A DNA stretch of 64,000 nt. It comes from Rhynchopus sp. YZ270_cl-10 (lineage: Eukaryota > Euglenozoa > Diplonemea > Diplonemida > Diplonemidae). Each line of letters opens with the position of its first letter. Positions within the stretch are counted from its first letter, which is position 1. The notes under the pieces were generated by a model that made no database searches, was not told where the DNA came from, and saw only the letters and a list, made by a program, of their open reading frames with translations. The position numbers and the translations under genes were made by a program. Positions 1 through 10,970 of this stretch are shown one piece after another. The stretch covers positions 496,001 through 560,000 of the forward strand of contig OZ037933.1 in the NCBI GenBank assembly GCA_964035575.1, read 5' to 3'.

Positions 1-260
1 GTCTGACTTAGAAGTCAATTTTAGGTGGTTAAACTCCACCAAAAAAAATGTCCGACCCCGCAATTTTTTCAGATCGCTCCGAAAATTCATATTTGCGATG
101 TTTTGAGCAAAAAAAATCACACTCCACGCCCCAAAAGCAAAATATAATGCGGTGGGTTTTTTTGGGTTTTTATGGGTTTTTTTGGGTTTTTATGGGTTTT
201 TTTGGTTTTTTTGGGTTTTTTGGGTTTTTTTGTTTGGGACCCTGGATTCCTGCATCACTG
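1..260. mobile_element. Right end of a hAT-type element with CAGTGATGCA terminus
   Basis: The stretch ends in ...TGCATCACTG at 260. The same terminus occurs at 12347-12356, and its inverse, CAGTGATGCA, starts at 63604. It is therefore read as a terminal inverted repeat of a hAT-like family, whose termini commonly start with CA. Just inside it are many GGGTTTTT-type subterminal repeats (about 151-235), the kind of sites hAT transposases bind. The left end lies outside the window. Bases 261-268 (a C-run) would be the target duplication, but this cannot be checked here. Confidence 0.5.
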
Positions 261-275
261 ACCCCCCCCCCCCTA

Positions 276-1082
276 GGCATACTGTGCAGGCGAGCCGTTT
301 TTAGGCGAGTTTTTCGTTTTCCTGATTTTCAGGAAAAACTCGCCAAAAACTCGCCCTACTCGCCCATTACTCGCCTATTACTCGCCAAAACTCGCCAAAA
401 ACTCGCCTAAACTCGCCCACATTTGGGTGCAAATCCTGGTGCACATACGCACCTTGGGGGTGAAAATGTGCACCAGGATGTGAAAATGGAGGGCGGGGGT
501 GACTGATGACAACATGCCACTCGAAAACACACAAAAAAATTGAAATTGTGTCACTTGTACGTCTAAAGGCAACCATGTCACGGCAGTGGCTGACAGGCAT
601 GTATGTAAACATTTGCTCCAGGGGAAGATTCAAGCGTGCCATAGATCCCGGGGGACAAGACGTGCTACAATCCGGAGGATGACGAAGACATGGATGAGCC
701 GGGGCTACACTCGCTATACAACAATGTCCTCGCCATGCCGGTAAATGGCAACCCTGCAGGCCACCCCTTGGCGGTATTCCCCCACGACTACATCGCACCC
801 ATCTGTGCAAGCTTCATGGATCCGCAGAAGCTACAGCTGGACTGGTGGTACTGGTTGTGGAAGCCTACAAAGCAAACTGCAGAGGTCTTGTTCAAGTGGA
901 ACGAAAAAAATTTTCTCTTCAAAACTCAAATTTCCCTCATATTTTCGTGTGTACACTTTTCCCAAGGTAAAATCCCTACCAAAAAAAAAAACTCGCCAAA
1001 ACTCGCCCCCCAAAAATGGGCGAGTTTTAGGCGAGTTTTTGGCGAGTAGGCGAGTTTTTTTTACTCGCCTGCACAGTATGCC
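276..1082. mobile_element. TA-flanked element T1 (GGCATA terminus, ACTCGCC arrays)
   Basis: It has perfect 19-bp terminal inverted repeats, GGCATACTGTGCAGGCGAG, and is flanked by TA on both sides (274-275 and 1083-1084). Inside each end is a dense array of ACTCGCC/GGCGAGT words (about 287-415 and 990-1075). The middle, about 415-985, is non-repetitive and includes a coding-like fragment. No transposase is present, so it is non-autonomous. The TA duplication suggests a Tc1/mariner-like integration mode, which is an inference. The same GGCATA start occurs in the elements at 49468 and 59482. Confidence 0.8.
660..905 (+). other. Coding-like fragment captured inside T1
   Basis: An open frame reads TCYNPEDDEDMDEPGLHSLY and continues through a Trp/Tyr-rich stretch (LDWWYWLWKPTKQ). 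It then dissolves into the element's subterminal repeats. Composition is more gene-like than the surroundings, but there is no recognisable domain and the upstream part is not open in the same frame. I read it as a host-gene scrap carried by the transposon; it could also be chance. Confidence 0.3.
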
Positions 1083-1084
1083 TA

Positions 1085-1878
1085 GGGGGGGTCAAAAGGG
1101 GTAAACAAATTGAAAAAAATGAGTTTTTGTTCCTAAGTGCTAAAAAAATGACCAAAACCAGAAAATACCACCCTCAGATGTCCAAAAATCCATCTGCGCC
1201 CGGTTTTGAGCAGTTTTGAGCCTCAAGAAGCCCCGTATCTGCTTTTTTCAAAAATGTACACACAACTTGTACCTGCCCACCCCCTGTAGGTAGAGCAACT
1301 CACACATCCATCACGCCTCAGTGTGAGCCAGGGGCCAGAAAAGCCCCCAAGGCCACATATTTTCACCCCAGAACCTATCCCGAAGGGTACCCAGGCTGTT
1401 TCGGGGTGTTTAGAGGGACTTGGTGGAACTTAGAACCATGTTTCAAAAAGTGTCAAGGAACTCGTACCAAGGGTTTTCCCACCCAAGGTACTAAGTACTG
1501 GTACCCTTTTGAAACATGGTTCTAAGTTCCACCAAGTCCCTCTAAACACCCCGAAACAGCCTGGGTACCCTTCGGGATAGGTTCTGGTGAAAATATGTGG
1601 CCTTGGGGGCTTTTCTGGCCCCTGGCTCACACTGAGGCGTGATGGATGTGTGAGTTGCTCTACCTACAGGGGGTGGGCAGGTACAAGTTGTGTGTACATT
1701 TTTGAAAAAAGCAGATACGGGGCTTCTTGAGGCTCAAAACTGCTCAAAACCGGGCGCAGATGGATTTTTGGACATCTGAGGGTGGTATTTTCTGGTTTTG
1801 GTCATTTTTTAGCACTTAGAAACCAAAACTCGATTTTTATCATTTTGTTATCGCTTTTTGGGGGCTTTTGACCCCCCC
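1085..1878. mobile_element. TA-flanked foldback element F1
   Basis: Ends are inverted GGGGGGGTCAAAAG, with TA at 1083-1084 (shared with T1) and 1879-1880. Nearly the whole element is an inverted repeat, with arms about 1110-1460 and 1490-1850 around a centre near 1475. Arm sequence resembles the arms of the element at 57812-59462 (for example the segment at 1330-1440 versus 59100-59210). It is non-coding; the 66-aa ORF inside is a by-product. A long C-run follows at 1881-1905. Confidence 0.75.
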
Positions 1879-1950
1879 TAACCCCCCCCCCCCCCCCCCC
1901 CCCCTCTCCCAGATCATGTTTACAGTGCACCTCCGTTAGCGAGGTGCCTG

Positions 1951-3795
1951 GGGGGGGGGGGGGGAAATACACAGAGAAAAAAGTTGGGATAAAAGGAGAG
2001 AAATAGTTCACTAACTTCCTCAGGCTACCTATTTTACAGGGTACTTAAAATGTCGGTTTCACATTTCTGTTTTCAGAGCCCTTGCTATTTGCCCTATGGA
2101 GGTACCCTAAATTGGTCAAAAATGGTAAAAATGGTAAAAATGGTAGGAATTTTGGGGGCCACATCCGCTGGACTTGAGAGGGTCGTGTCGATCGTGGTGA
2201 CGGTATCGAGGAGAAGAAAATAATAAATTATGGCGCCGCAGGCAAAAAAAAATTGAGTACATCCTGTACGGTACGGGATATCATGGTGCGGTCAGCAACC
2301 CAGTTCCCCAAAAAATGCAAAAAAACTTTTTCTCCAAATCTGCAAAAGTTTTTTTTTCTTCAAAAGTGAGGTTTAGCCTCAGTTCTACTATGGTACATAA
2401 ATCTCTGAGCCCACCCGCCTGGAGCTTTGGAAAAGCTTGGATAAGAAACGAAAGAAAACTATAGAGTTCACTAAAGGAGCCTGTAAAAGCGAACACCAGC
2501 TGGACATAATTTGAATGAGAATCACATCAATCAAAACAAACAACACAACCACTGCTTGCAGCAGGCCTCCTTCACCTGCAACAGGTTGCATCAATACGTC
2601 ACCAGACACTTCACTGGGAACGGTACTTCTTCGCCACAGCACGTGTCGCATTCGCGAAGGTCTCCTTTTGTGGAAGGCCAGACTTCATGGCAGCCGTGTA
2701 CTCAGCGGTGAAGTGCTTCTTCACGAAGAGTGCGTACTTGGTAGCAGGCTTCTTCAGGCTCTTGCGGATGGTGGTCCTCTTGGCCTTGTTCTTTGCTGCC
2801 TCAGCTTCTAACACTCCACGCTGCTGGGTGGAGAGTGCTGCCCACTTCGTGTTCACATCCTTCAGGGTCAGCTTCGTTCCCTTCATCGTCTTCTGGACGA
2901 ACAGGGTGCGTGCGGAGACAGGTCCGCTCGATGCGATCTTGGCCTTCTTGTCCTGCTTCCTCGACTTCTTTCTATTGTATTCATCTTTCAGGGCAGCGTT
3001 AACGGAGATGGCAGCCTGCTTCCTCTTCGCAATTTTAGCCTTTACAACCGCCTTATTGGTCTTGGCAGCTCGCTGTGCCTTCCGAATACGAGCCTTGAGA
3101 GCAGCCATCTGGGTCTTTAAAGCCTGTGCATGAGCAGCAACACGAGCCTTGTCCTTGACAGCTTGTGCCTTCTTCGCCATACGAGCCTTCTTGTCCTTGA
3201 CAGCCTGCTTTCTCTTCGCAGCGCGAACAGCTTTTCTGGCATTCGCGACCCTCCTTGCCTGCATCTGCGCCAAATCCTTCCCCGCAGCTTTCTTCACTGC
3301 CTTCTTGGCCTTGACAGCCTGTGCCTTCGCAGCAGCGTGAGCCTTGAGAGCAGCCTTCTTGGCAGACTTGTTCGCCTTCTTCACAATCTTCTTCACCTTC
3401 TTTGCCTTCTTTGCCTGCACCTTCTTGGCCTTCTTCACAACCTTCTTGGCTGCCTTCTTCACAACCTTCTTCGCGACCTTCTTCACTGCCTTCTTGGCCG
3501 GCTTCACCTTCTTGGCAGACACCTTCTTCGACGCAGACTTCTTCGCCACAGGCTTCTTTGCTGCCTTGGTCACCTTGCTGCGCATCTGCACGGCACCCAC
3601 CTGCACAGCAGGGAGCACGAACTTCGCCTGGCGCGCAATGGAACGAAGAGACATCATTTTGAAGTGTGAAGGGTGTGACGGGAATGTGGTGGAACTGTGG
3701 TGGTGGGTGTGGGTTGTGCTGTGTCGGGTTGTGCTGTTCAAAGTTGTGAAATGCAGGTGGGTTGTTTTCTTCTATTTGAAGTATCGAAGATACTC
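1951..3795. repeat. Segmental duplication, copy A (partner 12040-13785)
   Basis: From the end of a G-run through a 3' flank, the HMG gene and about 130 bp of its 5' flank, this block matches 12040-13785 in the same orientation. The match stops just past a short palindrome-like motif (AAGTATCG..GATAC). The left 110 bp and the right gene portion are nearly identical. Copy B carries an extra insertion between them. This copy's coding sequence is longer by internal Lys/Ala repeats. Confidence 0.85.
2611..3657 (-). CDS. Lys/Ala-rich two-HMG-box protein, probably mitochondrial DNA-binding (copy A)
   Basis: The protein has 348 residues from the first ATG of an ATG-ATG pair; the open frame upstream has no ATG. 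Residues 1-30 (MMSLRSIARQAKFVLPAVQV...) are basic and hydroxylated without acids, typical of a mitochondrial presequence. Residues about 30-240 are histone-H1-like, made of repeated AKKA/VKKA blocks. Residues about 243-300 and 302-348 look like two compact HMG boxes (aromatic and Lys-rich helices, e.g. VNTKWAALSTQQRG and ATKYALFVKKHF). Such proteins coat and compact organelle DNA: Abf2/TFAM have two boxes, and kinetoplast-associated proteins have H1-like tails. That role here is inferred from composition and domain order. A near-identical gene lies 10 kb away on the same strand. Its 5' flank is shared for only about 130 bp, which should contain any core promoter or splice-acceptor signal. The function is fairly likely; the mitochondrial location is likely but not proved. 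Confidence 0.85.
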   Translation of the reverse strand: MMSLRSIARQAKFVLPAVQVGAVQMRSKVTKAAKKPVAKKSASKKVSAKKVKPAKKAVKKVAKKVVKKAAKKVVKKAKKVQAKKAKKVKKIVKKANKSAKKAALKAHAAAKAQAVKAKKAVKKAAGKDLAQMQARRVANARKAVRAAKRKQAVKDKKARMAKKAQAVKDKARVAAHAQALKTQMAALKARIRKAQRAAKTNKAVVKAKIAKRKQAAISVNAALKDEYNRKKSRKQDKKAKIASSGPVSARTLFVQKTMKGTKLTLKDVNTKWAALSTQQRGVLEAEAAKNKAKRTTIRKSLKKPATKYALFVKKHFTAEYTAAMKSGLPQKETFANATRAVAKKYRSQ

Positions 3796-3899
3796 CGCAC
3801 TATGCGACCTTTGAGACTAACGAACCAATGAAGGCTTTCAACAAACTCTCTTCTTCACACACTCAAAAGAGAATGAAAGCCACAAAACGAAGAAAGGGC

Positions 3900-5572
3900 C
3901 AGGGTTTTATATAGCCCCCATAGTGTGAGGCAGGGGATTATATAGTGGGGTAAAACTCGGTCAGCCTGACCGAGTTTACAGCAAGCCTTAACTAAAACTC
4001 GGTCAGGCCAAATAAAAAAAAAAAAATGATAAATCTTGGGGGAAAAAATCGGTTTCTTTGGTACCTCACACGAGCCTCTGAGAGTGACCAGAAATGGCCT
4101 CATGAACAAAGTGACCCCGTCACAGCCAGAACGCGACTCAATTGGTCAAACGCCGAAGGAAAACGAAGCATGCAGCATGGCGGGAAAAAAAAAGTAGCGT
4201 ACCGTGCGCCTGCGGCGCAAGCTTGCAGCCATCCCATGACATAGTTTGGCAGTGAAAATGTGCAAGTTTAAGCGCAAATTTTTGAAATGTTGCGTACCGT
4301 GGCTTCGCTTGGGTGCCATGACCGCCGTTTCTTTTGTAAATGTACTGAGGTTACTGATAATTCGTGTACCATGTGTGCCTGGCACAAATATAAATGAAGT
4401 GCCGAACTCCGAGGAATTCTCACATTCCGCCGGAGGCCCCCAACTTGAGCTAAGGTGGGGACCCGGGCGCGCGAAGCGCGCCCAAGCTCGACCGAGTTTG
4501 ACCGAGTTTCAGCGAAAAACCCCGAAACCTATATAATGCCCTGGTGTGAGGCGTTTCCCAGGGCCTTCAACGTGTCGAAGTTAAGCCTTAACTTCGACAA
4601 CTTTTTTTTGGTTTTTTTTTTGTCGAAGTTCGACAAATCTAAAAAAAATATGGGATTTTGGCAAAATCCTTTTATTTCTGACCGAGTTGCAGGGTAGTCC
4701 ACGGGAGAAACTCGGTTCAGGGCTTTAACTTTAACATTCTCCTGTGATCCACTGTGACCATTTGGACAGAGCTCGTAGAAACCAACGAGGAGTGAGCCAG
4801 ACAAAAGTAGCGTACCGTGCGCCTGCGGCGCAAGCAGGCATCCCACCCTTCCCATGACATAGTTTGGCTGTAAATAAAGCGCCATGGTATGCGCAATATT
4901 TGAAACGTTGCGTACCGTGGCTTCGCCAGGGACCTTTGTTGTTAGAAATGTACTGAGCTTACTGATACGATAGGTGTGATACCCACTACGGCTTGTGGAT
5001 CACCAGTGGCTACAAAGCTACCAATGCTGCTTGTGTTGAAACACACGTGTGTGGGACAGGCGGATTTTTTTGGCTGACCGAGTTTTCAAAAATGACCAAA
5101 ACCTGTATAAACCCCTGAGAGCTTCTCCCTGTGATTTGCTACACCCGCGCGCGCGAAGCGCGCGCGGGCTCGGGGAGGTCAGTTTTTTTTTTTTTTTTAA
5201 CTTCGACAAAACTGTGGACAGACTTTGTCGATGGTTGAAGGCCCTGGCGTTTCCTCAAAAAAAAAATATATATATAGCAGTCAATAACTGACCCACCGGG
5301 ACTTATTTCCGTTTTTGTACAGAAAAAATTTTAATTTCTACTCGTCAAAAAAAATCGTGCAACCCCGCAATTAAAAGATATCGACTCGGAAACCCATCCC
5401 CGCTGGGTTTTGAAAACTTTTGCGGAAAAGGGTTGCGGTGGTGTAGGTTGGCCGTGGATCACAAATTACTGAGTTAATTTTTTGCTGAGTTTTTCCCACA
5501 GAAAAAAAAAATAAATGACTGCCTCACACAAAACCACCTTTTTGGTAGAGGCTAGGGGGCTATAAAACCCTG
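3900..5572. mobile_element. hAT-type non-autonomous element with perfect 8-bp target duplication
   Basis: Terminal inverted repeats start CAGGGTTTTATA and continue into a GCCCCC block on both sides. The element is flanked by a perfect 8-bp direct repeat, GAAAGGGC (3892-3899 and 5573-5580), the target-duplication length of hAT transposons. Subterminal words GACCGAGTTT/AAACTCGGTC recur near 3955-4010, 4485-4510, 4680-4710 and 5078. No transposase is present. A second hAT-type element (4559-5246) is inserted in it. Part of the interior (about 4070-4500) has an inverted relative at 51970-52500. Confidence 0.85.
4559..5246. mobile_element. Nested hAT-type MITE with perfect 8-bp target duplication
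   Basis: Perfect inverted termini CAGGGCCTTCAAC are bounded by the 8-bp direct repeat GCGTTTCC (4551-4558 and 5247-5254). Internal inverted GTCGAAGTT words near both ends are the probable subterminal binding repeats. It is non-coding. Being inside the 3900-5572 element, it is the younger of the two. Confidence 0.9.
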
Positions 5573-5898
5573 GAAAGGGCCACTGGAAAAAGAAAAAAAA
5601 AACGCAAAACAAATCTGACCTGACACAACAGGATCATGAGAGCGCACGAGGCCGTCCATAGTCAAGTTGAACATGCCTTTCACCGTGGCGGGAAGAGGAA
5701 ATGAGAACTATACAAGCATGAACAAATGGACTTGAAATACAAAATCCCTCCTGCAGTGTACTTTTGTTACAATGACCCGTGCATCGTGGGTGTCCCCAAC
5801 CATCCGGTCTTGGTCCTACATCTGAACAATTCAGCACAAAATATTATAACAAATAGAGAAAAGTTCGATTTCGGCCTCGAAAATACCCGTGACACCGA

Positions 5899-6010
5899 TT
5901 TGTCACGGTACTTTGTCACGGTACTTTGTCGCGGTACTTTGTCACGGTACTTTGTCACGGTACTTTGTCACGGTACTTTGTCACGGTACTTTGTCACGGT
6001 ACTTTGTCAC
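5899..6010. repeat. Tandem 13-bp repeat TTTGTCACGGTAC
   Basis: Eight to nine near-perfect units, one with CGC for CAC. They lie in the left arm of the 5845-8107 element; the right arm has only a few degenerate units, so this array expanded after the arms formed. Confidence 0.9.
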
Positions 6011-6599
6011 GGAATTATTTTGAAAGATTCGATTTCGTGACAAGCCGATTTTTTCATTGACACACAAAATTCAATTTAGTGACAAATGACTTTTTTCATT
6101 GACAAAAAAAAAATTCGATTTCGTGACAAATCCATTTTTTCATTGACAAAAAAATGTCATTGAAAAAAAATGGATTTTGTCAAGGAAAAAGTTGTGACAG
6201 CCAACCCGCCAGTCACTGAAAAGTGACCAGACAGCCACTTGACAAACACAAAAGAGGCCATTCTTGAGCTGTCTAGAAACCGAAGGGCAGAGACTGAAGA
6301 CACAAGGTATGATAACTTTATGATTATGCAAGACTTAGTATATCGCGAACACGGTCAGGCTTGCACGCCTCGGGCCAGAGGCCAGCCCCACTAAATGATA
6401 TGCAGCAGACACTCATTGCAGATTTCATTTTCATTCGGTAAAAAATTAATGGGTGCGCAAGTTTCTATACCTAATACCCCAACCCTCACCCATACATTCC
6501 ATTACACACACCAAAACAGATCGAATCCACCAGCGCATGCGACGGAAGCAGATTCAGATTGTGGTTTGATAAGCAGAGTTCGGTTATTATGGTGGTGGA

Positions 6600-7740
6600 A
6601 AGGGGGGTGGGAACACTTTGTCAGTCACTGCTATAGCCATTAACCAGGGAGCATAGCTAGCGCAAGAAATTCGACTTTGGAAACCTTCCGGAAAGTCTGT
6701 CCTCTGCTTCCGGAGGACTAGACACAAGAAAATATTGTTTGTTCCCCCAGAAAACCAGTGCACAATTCACACTCCTTGTGGGTGGTCTTGTTGCCTTTTC
6801 GTCATAGTAATTTTGGCCCAGGCATGCTCTTGAAGCATGACAATTTAGTGTGTATGGGGCAGGGTGTTGTTTTGTTCTGAATTCTCTTTGTTATAACATC
6901 TAAGTCAATCGCGGGTGGTGGTTTGTGTAGCGTGAGGCACTCTTTTTAGCAAACTTCCTGCGGCTGCTAAAGTGTTATTTCTTCGGATTTAACAACGTAC
7001 AGCGTAACATAGTGGTTTCGCCTGGTCGACACAACCTTTGATAGATATGGGATAACCAACCCCCTTCGACCCCTCGTGGGTTCACTGAACAAGCCCTAGT
7101 GGTAGTTAAACGCGATTGACATTTACATTTCCTAGAGATGAAAGAACAAGACAACACTTCTGTACCCGCGCATCAAAATTGTGGAAAACTTTGCACCCCA
7201 AACACCTTCAACAACGCCCGCCAAAAGGCGCCCCTTGTTGCTGGGAGTTGGTTCTCATGTTTGATACCTGCACAGCAGGCATTCCTCCTGAGTCCAACGC
7301 ATGTTTGGCCTGTCTGCGGCGTTGTACTTAAGGTGCACGAAGACAGGGTCTGGTGGTAAATTTTGCGTAGTACTGCGACGTGGTACTACGTGGGTCTGGG
7401 AACCTGGGTACAGGATATTTGTTGTGAAGACATCTTCCACCATGCATTGAGGAGGGTAAGACAGTGGTCGCAGTTTCTACCTGATAGCATTACACATTTA
7501 ACTTCTCCACGGGGGTCTTGGGCCGTTCATTCGGTTATACCTTGACTACCGGAAGATATTCTTGAGGCCTTTTTGGTCTATAGAATATCCGGTCTTCCCG
7601 AACGGAGGCACACTTTGTGTGTTACTACGACCTGGCAACTTCCAGCAGTAGGTTAAGTAATCTTTCTTGCAAATTGTTGGATCATTATCTCCTCAGTGCA
7701 TGCATGCCCCACGTGACTGACACTTTTGTGTTTGTCATGT
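6600..7740 (-). repeat. Dispersed repeat D, copy 1
   Basis: About 1.1 kb, inverted relative to 8500-9590 and also matching 33060-34200, 43060-44280 and 45690-46860. It contains blocks such as AGGAGATAATGATCCAACAA and GAATATCTTCCGGTAGTCAA. No convincing reading frame is conserved between copies, so it is non-coding transposon sequence rather than a gene. Confidence 0.8.
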
Positions 7741-8499
7741 GGAGCTGTGGTTGCTCTTTCACGACTTTTATCCTTGTGTCCAGTGTACCCAGTACCCAGT
7801 GCCCTGTCACGACTTTTTCCGTCACAAAAAGTTTGGTTTCCTTGACAAAATACATTTCTGTCACGACTTTTTCCATGACAAAAAGTTCGGTTTCCTTGAC
7901 AAAATCCATTTTTTCATTGACATTTTTTTGTCACTGAATTTTTGGATTTGTCACGAAATCGAATTTTGTGTGTCAATGAAAAAATTGGTTTGTCACGAAA
8001 TCGAATCTTTCAAAAAAATTCCGTGACAAAATTCCGTGACAAATCGGTGTCACGGTAATTTTCGAGGCCGAAATCGAACTTTTCTCTAACAAATATTATT
8101 ACTGTACAAAAATTAACAAGACTAAGTGAGCTCTCACTTTTTATCTTGTTTCTTGTCCAGCCCTATCGGATTTTTCAAAGGCGGGGGTTTTTGATACACG
8201 GCGGGGTCCACACACCCGAGGGTCCGTAAATTTTACGGACCCTCTTTACGGACCCTCAAGTGCGGACCCGGGTCCGTAATTACGGACCCTAGGGTACGTA
8301 ATTACGGACCCTAGGGTACGTAATTACGTGGTCTAAGGTGGGAAATCACTGTTTGGATGTGTGACTGCTGGTCGAAAAGCCCTGGGAGCAAACCGAGTGG
8401 TACACAGGTACCACATGATAGACCATGATCATGTGGGCCTATCCCAAGTTACATACCGAAAAAAGTCGTGAGCTCGGTTAGTTGTCAAAGACGTCTTCC

Positions 8500-9590
8500 A
8501 CCATGCACTGAGGAGATAATGATCCAACAATTTACAAGAAAGATTACTTAACCTACTGCTGGAAATTGCCAGGTCGTAGTAACACACAAAGTGTGCCTCC
8601 GTTCGGGAAGACCGGATATTCTAGAGACCAAAAAGGCCTCAAGAATATCTTCCGGTAGTCAAGGTATAACCGAGTGAACGGCCCAAGACCCCCGTGGAGA
8701 AGTTAAATGTTGTAATGCTATCAAGTAGAAACTGCGAACACTGTCTTACCCTCCTCAATACATGGTGGAATATTTCTTTGACAACAAACCGAGCTCAAGA
8801 GTTTTTAAACTTCCCTGAGGGAATGCGAGACGCAAAATTTACCACCAGACCCTGTCTTCGTGCACCTTCGGTGCAACGCTGCAGACAGGCCAAACTGCGT
8901 TGGACTCAGAGGAATGCCTGCTGTGCAGTGTATCAATGAGAACCAAGTCCCAGCAACAAGGGGCGCCTTTTGGCGGGCGTTGTTGAGGGTGTTTGGGGTG
9001 CAAAGTTTTCCACAATTTTGATGCGCGGGTACAGAAGTGTTGTCTTGTTCTTTCATCTTTAGGAATGTAAATGTCAATCGCGTTTAACTACCACTAGGGC
9101 TTGTTCAGTGAACCCACGAGGGGTCGAAGGGGGTTGGTTATCCCATAGCTATCAAAGGTTGTGTCGACCAGGCTAATCCACTATGTTACGCTGTACGTTG
9201 TTAAATCCGAAGAAATAACACTTTAGCAGCCGCAGGAAGTTTGTTAAAAAGAGTGCCTCACACTACACAAACCACCACCCGCGATTGACTTAGATGTTAT
9301 AACAAAGAGAATTCAGAACAAAACAACACCCTGCCCCATACACACTAAATTGTCATGCTTCAAGAGCATGCCTGGGCCAAAATTACTGTTGACCAAAAAG
9401 GCAACAAGACCACCCACAAGGAGTGTAAATTGTGCACTGGTTTTCTGGGGGAACGCAATATTTTCTTGTGTCTAGTCCTCCGCAAGCAGAGGACAGACTT
9501 TCCGGAAGGTTTCCAAAGTCGAATTTCTTGCACTAGCTATGCTCCCTTGGTTAATGGCTATAGCAGTGACTGACTAAGTGTACCCACCCC
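8500..9590 (+). repeat. Dispersed repeat D, copy 2 (inside C1)
   Basis: Inverted partner of 6600-7740 and close partner of 33060-34200. Together with copy 1 it forms a potential fold-back of about 1.1-kb arms across 7740-8500. The ORFs here (72-90 aa) are not maintained between copies. Confidence 0.8.
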
Positions 9591-9924
9591 CCTCCACCCA
9601 GATCTTCGTCCGCAAACTCAGAATAGATTGATGCGGGTAGATTTTGAGTTGTTGAATGTCGGACCGCGGTGAAGCTTCTCATCGCAATCGCGGGTGCAGT
9701 TCAGACTTCACGATCCTGTATAAGTGTAAATGTGGGGTGTGATTAAGTTATGGTATACAAACGTAGTAGTCGGGAAAGGTGAGGTTAATAAAAAAGGCTA
9801 TTTATTGCCGTGAAATAAGATAGATTTTTTCCACGCTACAGGTCGAGAGAGTGACCTGCTGCACAAATGGTTCGAGTGAAGCGAGGTGAATTATGTGAAG
9901 CAGGTAACGAGCGCCTGTGGAACC

Positions 9925-10090
9925 AAATAGAAACGTAACACTCATCACACGATAAAACCCATGGGAGAGGTTGTGGTGAAACGCACACACCTCGACCTGA
10001 GGAGTGGCTCTGCAGCGCGGTTCGTCCCCAGAACCGCAAGTGTGTTCAAAATGCTTTGTTTCTATTTCCTCCTTCATGTCATGAGGTGAC
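9925..10090 (-). repeat. Dispersed 170-bp block (copy in C1)
   Basis: It also occurs, with substitutions and indels, at 23705-23885 (same orientation) and at 32566-32730 (inverted, in C2). The minus-strand frame MKEEIETKHFEHT is recognisable in all three, but the frame is broken in the 23.8-kb copy, so coding is doubtful. Confidence 0.65.
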
Positions 10091-10293
10091 ACAAAATGAT
10101 TGGTGCGTAAAAAAATAGCTATTTAATAGTGTGAACATTACGCGTTTATTTCGAGTTGAAAACACGAACAAGTTGAAATATGCGGCATTTTTTTGTTCAA
10201 TCTTCACTAGTAACTGAAAGTTAAACATAATTACATACCTTGTCTTCCCCGTAACCTGCGCCTTCGCTGCTTTTAAGGTGCTTTCTCTGGGTG

Positions 10294-10970
10294 CCCAGTA
10301 CCCAGTACCCAGTACCCAGTACCCAGTACCCAGTACCCAGTACCCAGTACCCAGTACCCAGTACCCAGTACCCAGTACCCAGTACCCAGTACCCAGTACC
10401 CAGTACCCAGTACCCAGTACCCAGTACCCAGTACCCAGTACCCAGTACCCAGTACCCAGTACCCAGTACCCAGTACCCAGTACCCAGTACCCAGTACCCA
10501 GTACCCAGTACCCAGTACCCAGTACCCAGTACCCAGTACCCAGTACCCAGTACCCAGTACCCAGTACCCAGTACCCAGTACCCAGTACCCAGTACCCAGT
10601 ACCCAGTACACAGTACCCAGTACCCAGTACCCAGTACCCAGTACCCAGTACCCAGTACCCAGTACCCAGTACCCAGTACCCAGTACCCAGTACCCAGTAC
10701 CCAGTACCCAGTACCCAGTACCCAGTACCCAGTACCCAGTACCCAGTACCCAGTACCCAGTACCCAGTACCCAGTACCCAGTACCCAGTACCCAGTACCC
10801 AGTACCCAGTACCCAGTACCCAGTACCCAGTACCCAGTACCCAGTACCCAGTACCCAGTACCCAGTACCCAGTACCCAGTACCCAGTACCCAGTACCCAG
10901 TACCCAGTACCCAGTACCCAGTACCCAGTACCCAGTACCCAGTACCCAGTACCCAGTACCCAGTACCCAG
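10294..10970. repeat. CCCAGTA 7-bp satellite array (about 97 units)
   Basis: A nearly pure array with one visible variant unit (CACAGTA near 10607). Because 7 is not a multiple of 3 and the unit has no stop on either strand, all six frames stay open (VLGTGYW or PVPSTQY repeats). The long ORFs here are artefacts. The array's right neighbour in C2 (32241-32358) has only about 17 units. Confidence 0.95.

Larger units (their letters stand above)
5845..8107. repeat. Inverted-repeat (foldback) element with TTGTCACGG subterminal repeats
   Basis: About 5845-6190 and 7800-8107 are inverted copies of each other (both carry the block TTCGATTTCGGCCTCGAAAA and TTTTTCATTGACA stretches). Between them lies a copy of the repeat called D here. 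The exact ends and any target duplication are unclear. Bases 5583-5845, to the left, hold nothing I can name. Confidence 0.6.

Noticed and set aside
3130-3669. Plus-strand Leu- or Phe-rich ORFs opposite the HMG genes (also at 13156-13816)
   Set aside because: They are antisense frames of Lys/Ala codons and have no independent support.
3658-3741. Longer N-terminus for the HMG protein (28 extra residues, His/Thr-rich)
   Set aside because: That extension has no ATG at its start (TTG); the ATG pair at 3657/3654 precedes a good presequence and is conserved in both gene copies.
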